DNA of 6,716 nt. Source: an uncultured Clostridia bacterium. Lineage in GTDB: Bacteria > Bacillota > Clostridia > Saccharofermentanales > Saccharofermentanaceae. The position numbers were made by a program, and so were the translations under genes. Location: positions 1 to 6,716 of the forward strand of contig CAMNNN010000082.1 in the NCBI GenBank assembly GCA_946545505.1, read 5' to 3'. Positions 1 through 4,695 of the stretch are shown piece by piece; the stretch's first letter is position 1; the number at the start of each line of letters is the position of its first letter. Under the pieces are notes generated by a model that did no database searches, was not told the origin of the DNA, and worked only from the letters and a program-made list of their open reading frames with translations.

Positions 1-183
1 ATATCCGTTGAACAGTGCACTCACCGGGTCTGTTCTTACACCAATAAGGTTATCAGTATTAACAAACTCTGAACCGATCAATGCCGCGAACAGACACATC
101 AGAATGAATATGAAATAGTGTTTACCTACATTTACCTTGGCGGCTTTCTTGAAGCCTCTTCTGGTTTTTGTATTAATACGCAT
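1..183 (-). CDS. Predicted membrane protein, N-terminal part (runs off the window)
   Basis: The reading frame starts with ATG at 183 and stays open to base 1, giving 61 codons with no stop. The first 21 residues carry eight Lys/Arg, followed by a hydrophobic stretch at about residues 23-37 (YFIFILMCLFAALIG). This is the pattern of an N-in membrane anchor or first transmembrane helix obeying the positive-inside rule. No cleavable signal peptide or lipobox cysteine is evident. After the helix comes a polar stretch of about 20 residues, probably extracytoplasmic. The start is supported by an AAAGGA site 9 bases upstream, inside the end of the preceding ATPase gene, which it overlaps by 11 bases. 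I do not recognise the family, and the C-terminal remainder is outside the window, so no function is assigned. Linkage to the ATPase suggests the two may act together, which is inference only. Confidence 0.65.
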   Translation of the reverse strand, partial: MRINTKTRRGFKKAAKVNVGKHYFIFILMCLFAALIGSEFVNTDNLIGVRTDPVSALFNGY

Positions 184-850
184 ACTTAATATTCCTTTGC
201 ATCTTCATGACTTCCTTACAGCTTAATCTGCTAATCTGATCGTCTGTAACGACTCCATCCATGAAAGTTGTCAGAACGACCGGAATACCCGTCCGGTCGG
301 ACACTTCCTTAAGTATCCTGTCACCTTCGAGTATATCTTCAAATGTCGTTTGTTCAAGGATGTTGGTGTTGTTTATAAAGCCCTTGATCTTAAGCTTGGA
401 CGCTTCCTGAAGTTCCGAAGCCATGATGATGATCTCGTCCGGACCTGAAGTAAAAGGTCTTCTTGTATTTACGGCCATGAGAAGTTCGGCGTCAGTATTA
501 TCCAGTCTGGTCTTCATGGATCCGAGTATCGTCGCTCCCATATCCTCGCCTCCGATATCGAACACGCCCATATAGTTCTCGTCATCGAAGATTACATAAA
601 CCTCGCCGCTTAACACGGGAGCATCAACGTTCGAGTTGGCATACATGGGGCTTATGAGCCTGATGCCGTTGTTCTCGAGTTCCTTCGCAGCATCTGATGA
701 TCTGTAGAAAGGATTAACTATGTCGAGGTCAGCAAGGAGCACCTTCTGAGCCGGATTGTCCTTCTTCATATTAAGAGCAAGATTAACGGAGATCTCACTC
801 TTACCGCTGCCGTACGCCCCGATGATTATCTTAAGTCTGCTGTCTTTCAT
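173..850 (-). CDS. P-loop ATPase, SIMIBI/ParA-MinD-like fold, role unknown
   Basis: A 225-residue soluble protein with a Walker A motif GAYGSGKS at residues 11-18. A second acidic strand, LLADLDIVNP (residues 38-47), resembles the switch I/Walker A' region of ParA/MinD/CobB-like proteins. A Walker B-like strand, FDIGGED, lies at 97-103, and GFINNTN at 157-163 sits where related proteins have a base-contacting Asn. The signature Lys of deviant Walker A motifs (GKGGxGK) is replaced by Ala12, so it is not a classical MinD or ParA. Similar small ATP-binding proteins are widespread in Clostridia and are generally annotated only by fold. The ATG at 850 has a strong AAGGAAGG site 5 bases upstream, and the gap to mutS2 is only 14 bases. 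Its end overlaps the start of a membrane-protein gene by 11 bases. The nucleotide-binding fold is well supported by motifs; substrate and partner are not known. Confidence 0.85.
   Translation of the reverse strand: MKDSRLKIIIGAYGSGKSEISVNLALNMKKDNPAQKVLLADLDIVNPFYRSSDAAKELENNGIRLISPMYANSNVDAPVLSGEVYVIFDDENYMGVFDIGGEDMGATILGSMKTRLDNTDAELLMAVNTRRPFTSGPDEIIIMASELQEASKLKIKGFINNTNILEQTTFEDILEGDRILKEVSDRTGIPVVLTTFMDGVVTDDQISRLSCKEVMKMQRNIKYAY
193..198 (-). promoter_or_regulatory. Ribosome binding site for the membrane-protein gene, inside the ATPase gene
   Basis: AAAGGA on the minus strand lies 9 bases before the ATG at 183 and within the last codons of the upstream ATPase gene. Its position decides the start of the membrane-protein gene. 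It implies that ribosomes finishing the ATPase can restart on the next gene. Confidence 0.6.
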
Positions 851-855
851 ACTTG

Positions 856-863
856 CCTTCCTT
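856..863 (-). promoter_or_regulatory. Strong ribosome binding site for the P-loop ATPase gene
   Basis: AAGGAAGG on the minus strand ends 5 bases before the ATG at 850 and lies within the 14-base gap after the mutS2 stop codon. It fixes the ATPase start and makes independent translation of the gene likely. Confidence 0.6.
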
Positions 864-864
864 A

Positions 865-3339
865 TTAAACGAGCTTCGCGATGGTAACTCCGTCTCCGCC
901 CTCGGCAGGATCGCCCTGCCTGAATTCTTTTATTCTGGGATCTACGCTGAGCTTACCGGTTACCGCCGCTCTCAACGCACCGGTGCCCTTTCCGTGGACT
1001 ATCCTCACTGTCTTAAGTCCCGCGAGAGAACAGTCGTCTATATACTTATCCAGTTCAGACTCAGCCTCCGTCACCTTCATGCCGATAAGCATCAGCTCCG
1101 ATACGACGGTCTGAGCTTTCGCCACCTTAAGCGACGACGTACTTCCTGCCTTGCCTGTGCCCTTATACTTCGCGAAAAGCGTGTCTTCAGGCTCGGCGGG
1201 CTTCTGAAGCTGCTCACTCGTCGGCGTACGGAGTTCACTTAAGAGTACGTTATAAGTCATGATTCCGCTCTGGATCCTGATCTTCGCATTAGGTTTATCA
1301 GAAGCATCAAGAGCAGTTCCCACCACACCTAAGTTAGGTGCATAGTACTTCTGTCCCTTCTCTATCTTCTTCGGCGGTTCACCCGGAAGCGTAGTCTTCA
1401 GGGATGTCTCGTCATCTTCGTCGGACGAGAGATCTTTGACACCTGCACGAAGTCTCCTTCTGATCTTGTCGAGTTCAGCCTTGGCATCCTCATCGTAGTT
1501 TTTCTTTGCCTTCTTCTTTACCTGCCGGATGAGCTCATCGAGTTCTTCCTGTTTGTCTTCAAGAAGCTCCTTCTGCTTGGCGCGTGTCTCATTAAGAATC
1601 TTCGTCTTGGATGCCTTAAGAGCCTTACGCTCCTCCTCAAGCTCACGGATCTTATCCTTAAGTTCGTTATTAAGCTTCTCGTTCTCCTTCTCTAGTTCGC
1701 CTGCCTTACGTCGGTCTGATTCCGCTTCAGATAAGAGCTTCTCGAGTTTCAGATCTTCATCAGTCATGCGCCCCTTCGCATCATCGATGATATGTGCGGG
1801 CATACCGAGCTTCTTCGATATGATGAAAGCATTACTCGTACCGGAAGTTCCGATGATAAGCCGGTATGTGGGACTTAATGTGTCCGTGTCGAATTCACAC
1901 GACGCATTCATAACACCCTCTGTCGTGACGGCATATTCCTTTAACTCACGGTAGTGTGTGGTCGCCATCACTATGCACCCCTTGGCACGCAAAGCTTCGA
2001 GCACGGCAATTGCAAGTGCCGCACCCTCGGCGGGGTCCGTACCGGAACCGAGCTCATCGAGGAGCACCAGTGATCTTCCCCTTATGTTCTTCAGGATAAA
2101 TACTATATTCGAGATATGTGCCGAGAATGTAGACAAACTCTGCTCTATGCTCTGCTCGTCTCCGATATCAGCGAGAACTCTGTCGAATACTGATATCTCA
2201 GTTCCCGCTGCACACGGGATCATGAGACCTGTCATGGTCATGAGAGTCATGAGACCGCAAGTTTTAAGACATACCGTCTTACCTCCGGTATTAGGACCGG
2301 TAATAACGAGAGTTCCGTACTTGTCACCGTTCTCGATGTCCACGGGAACTACATCATCCTTATCGATAAGAGGATGACGGGCCTTACAAAGCTTGATGTG
2401 ACCGTCTGTGTTAAGTATAGGTTTCACGGCATTCATATTGACCGCGAGTTCAGCTTTCGCTGCATTGAAGTCGATCTGTGCGATCAACTCCATGTCACTT
2501 CTTAATACCTGCTCGGATCTTCCGACCATTGATGTCAGGTTCTCGAGTATCCTCTCGATCTCAGCTTCCTCGAGTGATGCGAGCTCGCGGATCCTGTTGT
2601 TGGCTTCGACAACGCCCATAGGCTCGATGAATACAGTCTGGCCTGTCGAAGATGTGTCATGAATGATTCCCGGGAGCTTGGAACGCTGCTCTGACTTTAC
2701 AGGGACGCAGTATCTTCCGTCCCTGATCGTAATGATCTGCTCCTGCAAAATGTCGCCGCTGTTTCTTATGATCCTGTCGAGTATCACCCTTATCGATCTG
2801 ACGACATCCTTAGTCTCTCTTCTGATCGAATAGAGTTCATTGCTCGCACGGTCATTCATCTCGGTATCGTTCACGATGCACGTGAAGATCTCATCCTGAA
2901 GTCTTTGCTCAGGTTCGAGTGCCGCTATGGACATGAACAGATTAGTCTCGGCAAGATCCTGACGCTTGTCGTCGGTAACCACCTTCTTAAGGTCGACTAT
3001 ACTTCTCAGGAAGATGCCGACATCAAGAAGCTGGCGCATATCGAGCGTACCGCCCGCCCTGATGTACTTAAGGCTATCTCCGACCGGCGGAAACGAACCG
3101 ATGGGGAGACTTCCGAATTTGCTTATATAAGTGAATGCTTCGTATGTATCCTCGAGACTCTCCTTCACCACTTCGGGATCCGTTGTCGGGAACGCAGACG
3201 AAGCAAGAGAACGCCCGTAGGACGTTCTCGTTGATTCAATGAGCTTATCTTTGATTTTGTCGAACTCGAGAACGCTTAATACGCGGCCCCTTATCTTCTT
3301 ACGCTCTGCTTCTTCTTCAAATGTTGTGTACTTGTACAT
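865..3339 (-). CDS. mutS2: MutS2 ATPase with C-terminal Smr domain
   Basis: An 824-residue MutS2, somewhat longer than the B. subtilis protein (about 785). From the N-terminus: a MutS-type core/lever region including FIEPMGVVEANNRIREL (238-254); the ABC-type ATPase with Walker A GPNTGGKT (348-355), Walker B LVLLDE (424-429) running into GSGTDP, and the switch histidine in ATTHY (459-463); a charged coiled coil (about 525-635); a KOW-like segment (about 657-702); a low-complexity linker (about 708-745); and an Smr domain (about 747-824) with HGKGTGALR (782-790) and the GGDGVTI end. It lacks the MutS mismatch-recognition domain, as expected of this family. In B. subtilis MutS2 binds collided ribosomes and splits them; roles in recombination have been reported in other bacteria. 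The Smr LDLR motif reads LMLI (749-752), which is atypical. The N-terminus is about 15 residues longer than usual, but no other in-frame start exists before residue 22. The gap after pfkA is 10 bases, so co-transcription is expected. Confidence 0.97.
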   Translation of the reverse strand: MYKYTTFEEEAERKKIRGRVLSVLEFDKIKDKLIESTRTSYGRSLASSAFPTTDPEVVKESLEDTYEAFTYISKFGSLPIGSFPPVGDSLKYIRAGGTLDMRQLLDVGIFLRSIVDLKKVVTDDKRQDLAETNLFMSIAALEPEQRLQDEIFTCIVNDTEMNDRASNELYSIRRETKDVVRSIRVILDRIIRNSGDILQEQIITIRDGRYCVPVKSEQRSKLPGIIHDTSSTGQTVFIEPMGVVEANNRIRELASLEEAEIERILENLTSMVGRSEQVLRSDMELIAQIDFNAAKAELAVNMNAVKPILNTDGHIKLCKARHPLIDKDDVVPVDIENGDKYGTLVITGPNTGGKTVCLKTCGLMTLMTMTGLMIPCAAGTEISVFDRVLADIGDEQSIEQSLSTFSAHISNIVFILKNIRGRSLVLLDELGSGTDPAEGAALAIAVLEALRAKGCIVMATTHYRELKEYAVTTEGVMNASCEFDTDTLSPTYRLIIGTSGTSNAFIISKKLGMPAHIIDDAKGRMTDEDLKLEKLLSEAESDRRKAGELEKENEKLNNELKDKIRELEEERKALKASKTKILNETRAKQKELLEDKQEELDELIRQVKKKAKKNYDEDAKAELDKIRRRLRAGVKDLSSDEDDETSLKTTLPGEPPKKIEKGQKYYAPNLGVVGTALDASDKPNAKIRIQSGIMTYNVLLSELRTPTSEQLQKPAEPEDTLFAKYKGTGKAGSTSSLKVAKAQTVVSELMLIGMKVTEAESELDKYIDDCSLAGLKTVRIVHGKGTGALRAAVTGKLSVDPRIKEFRQGDPAEGGDGVTIAKLV

Positions 3340-3342
3340 TGA

Positions 3343-3348
3343 CCTTTT
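3343..3348 (-). promoter_or_regulatory. Closely spaced ribosome binding site for mutS2
   Basis: AAAAGG on the minus strand lies in the 10-base gap after the pfkA stop and ends only 3 bases before the mutS2 ATG at 3339. That is shorter than the usual 5-9 bases and may limit initiation. No better-placed start codon exists downstream, so the ATG at 3339 is kept. Confidence 0.45.
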
Positions 3349-3349
3349 C

Positions 3350-4405
3350 TTATGAAAGTCTCATCGCATTCTCTATTTCGATCTCGGGGATCGTCTTCTT
3401 CATGGCAAGTCCTTCTTCAAGATCGATGTCGGTGATCTTACCGGCCTTCTCTACGATGATCCTGTTATATCTCTTCTGGAGCAGACAGTCGATGGCACGT
3501 ACGCCCATAAGGCTTGCTGTCGTTCTGTCACGAAGCGTGGGTGATCCGCCTCTTTGCAGGTGTCCGAGAATTGTAGGTCTGGACTCAATGCCTGTCTGCT
3601 TCTCAATCTTCTGTGCTATCTCTGTCGCACTGCCGGCGCCCTCAGCAACGATAACGATGTAATGTCTCTTACCCTTGTTTCTGCCGTCGAGAATAACTCT
3701 TAATACATCCTTGTCAAAATCGAACGGTACCTCAGGGATAAGGATAACCTCAGCACCTGTAGCGATACCTACGTTAAGAGCGATATAGCCTGCGCTTCTT
3801 CCCATTACCTCGATAACTGAGCAACGCTCGTGTGAGGATGCAGTGTCGCGGAGCTTATCGATAGCTTCCATCGCCGTATTCATGGATGTGTCGTAACCGA
3901 TCGTATAATCTGTGCAGCCGATATCGTTGTCAATCGTACCGGGAATACCTATTACGGGTACGCCAAGTCTAGCCAGAGCTCTAGCTCCCTTGAAGGAACC
4001 GTCACCGCCGGATACTACGAGAGCGTCGAGGTCATATACTTCCATCATCTTAGCGCCTCTCAAGACACCTACATCAGTAGCAAAAGTCTTGGATCTTGCA
4101 GTCATGAGGAAAGTTCCACCTCTTTGAAGTGTCTCGGATACGTCTCTCATACCGATCTGTGAGATCTCACCCTTCCACAAACCGTGGAAACCTCTTGTTA
4201 CGCCGAATACTTCCATTCCGGAATTGATACCAGCGCGGACAACAGCTCTGATAGTAGCATTCATTCCGGGAGCATCACCGCCGCTCGTGAGAACGCCGAT
4301 CCTCTTAATAGGAGCGACCTCGTCAGGATTAACGTTGTCATAATTCTTGGCTGTCAGTGTGCTGATATCAGGAACCGAATTCTCGTCATAAGGAATATTA
4401 AACAT
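3350..4405 (-). CDS. pfkA: ATP-dependent 6-phosphofructokinase with N-terminal extension
   Basis: It phosphorylates fructose 6-phosphate to fructose 1,6-bisphosphate, the committed step of glycolysis, in the cytosol. The catalytic core starts at about residue 35 with IGVLTSGGDAPGMN. Aligned by eye with E. coli PfkA (offset +32), the Mg/ATP loop is GGDGS (133-137), the catalytic base is Asp159 in TIDND (157-161), and the sugar-phosphate residues are Arg194, the MGR at 201-203, and Arg276 and Arg285 near GHLQRGG. Gly136 and Gly156 at the diagnostic positions indicate ATP rather than pyrophosphate as donor. Arg53, Arg57 and Arg186 match allosteric-site arginines 21, 25 and 154, while Met86 replaces Arg54, so ADP/PEP control is plausible but may be altered. 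The protein has 351 residues against the usual ~320 because of a 34-residue polar, acidic N-terminal extension. That start is supported by GGAGGTG 8 bases upstream, and no Met lies between residues 1 and 48. The mutS2 gene follows after 10 bases. Confidence 0.98.
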   Translation of the reverse strand: MFNIPYDENSVPDISTLTAKNYDNVNPDEVAPIKRIGVLTSGGDAPGMNATIRAVVRAGINSGMEVFGVTRGFHGLWKGEISQIGMRDVSETLQRGGTFLMTARSKTFATDVGVLRGAKMMEVYDLDALVVSGGDGSFKGARALARLGVPVIGIPGTIDNDIGCTDYTIGYDTSMNTAMEAIDKLRDTASSHERCSVIEVMGRSAGYIALNVGIATGAEVILIPEVPFDFDKDVLRVILDGRNKGKRHYIVIVAEGAGSATEIAQKIEKQTGIESRPTILGHLQRGGSPTLRDRTTASLMGVRAIDCLLQKRYNRIIVEKAGKITDIDLEEGLAMKKTIPEIEIENAMRLS

Positions 4406-4413
4406 ATAAAAAA

Positions 4414-4420
4414 CACCTCC
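4414..4420 (-). promoter_or_regulatory. Near-perfect ribosome binding site of pfkA
   Basis: GGAGGTG on the minus strand is followed by an 8-base T-rich spacer and the ATG at 4405. It is the strongest Shine-Dalgarno site in the window, fitting high expression of a glycolytic enzyme. It also settles that translation starts upstream of the N-terminal extension rather than at the conserved core. Confidence 0.75.
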
Positions 4421-4444
4421 ACAGGAGTTAATTAGAATCGATTA

Positions 4445-4450
4445 ATTATA
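4445..4450 (-). promoter_or_regulatory. Candidate -10 element of a pfkA promoter
   Basis: A perfect TATAAT hexamer (preceded by AGTG) lies on the minus strand in the 59-base gap between the pilin-like gene and pfkA, about 40 bases before the pfkA ATG. Spacers of 16-18 bases do not reveal a TTGACA-like -35, and the correct TGn extended -10 register is absent. It may be an internal promoter giving pfkA and mutS2 extra transcription independent of dnaE, but AT-rich gaps produce such hexamers by chance. Confidence 0.35.
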
Positions 4451-4464
4451 CACTATTTGGGAAA

Positions 4465-4668
4465 TCAGCCTATATCGGCACCGATTGCTTCGTTGATCTG
4501 AGCAACGGATGCGTTATGCAAAGACATGGAAGCGGCAGCGTTATGGGCCTTCTGAAGGTATCCTCCTACTCCGAAGATAAGAACTGCGGCAAGAATGACA
4601 ATGATGGCAATTACGAGAACCATCTCAATAAGTGTGAATCCTTTACGTGACTTATTTACCTTCTTCAT
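4465..4668 (-). CDS. Very small type IV prepilin-like protein
   Basis: A 67-residue protein with a short basic leader (KKVNKSRKG) and the class III prepilin signature GFTLIE at residues 10-15. Prepilin peptidase would cut after Gly10, leave Phe as the first mature residue, and place Glu15 at the conserved mature position 5 used in pilin assembly. A hydrophobic helix spans about residues 12-34, then a short amphipathic stretch ends the protein; there is no room for the usual globular head, and mature position 22 is Phe rather than the common Pro. The sequence after the stop is not coding-like, so this is not an obvious truncation. The ATG at 4668 has AAAGGGGG 8 bases upstream, and dnaE ends 27 bases before the ATG. 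No other pilus gene is in the window. The prepilin processing signal is clear; whether it is a pilus subunit, a pseudopilin or a membrane peptide is not known. Confidence 0.85.
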   Translation of the reverse strand: MKKVNKSRKGFTLIEMVLVIAIIVILAAVLIFGVGGYLQKAHNAAASMSLHNASVAQINEAIGADIG

Positions 4669-4676
4669 GGAGCTTA

Positions 4677-4684
4677 CCCCCTTT
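4677..4684 (-). promoter_or_regulatory. Ribosome binding site of the prepilin-like gene
   Basis: AAAGGGGG on the minus strand is placed 8 bases before the ATG at 4668, in the 27-base gap after dnaE. A good site at the right distance supports the small gene being translated. Confidence 0.55.
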
Positions 4685-4695
4685 GCAACTCCGCT

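Noticed and set aside
853..1242. Plus-strand open frame of 129 codons opposite the mutS2 3' end
   Set aside because: It lies wholly antisense to strongly conserved Smr and linker sequence, has no recognisable domain, and its composition is what the reverse complement of mutS2 codons gives.
1529..1954. Plus-strand open frame rich in serine
   Set aside because: The poly-Ser character is the antisense of Glu/Leu/Lys codons in the MutS2 coiled coil; no ribosome site or family resemblance.
3350..4405. Pyrophosphate-dependent phosphofructokinase
   Set aside because: The diagnostic positions are Gly136 (GGDG) and Gly156 (PGTIDND), as in ATP-dependent enzymes, rather than Asp and Lys.
4406..4427. 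CTCC-TGT-GGAG hairpin followed by six T on the minus strand, as a terminator or riboswitch-like RBS lock
   Set aside because: The stem is only 4 base pairs with a 3-base loop and the T-run does not follow the stem directly; the GGAGGTG is better explained as the pfkA ribosome site.
4184..4435. Plus-strand open frame across the pfkA start and upstream gap
   Set aside because: Antisense to the conserved PfkA N-terminal core; no recognisable protein features.
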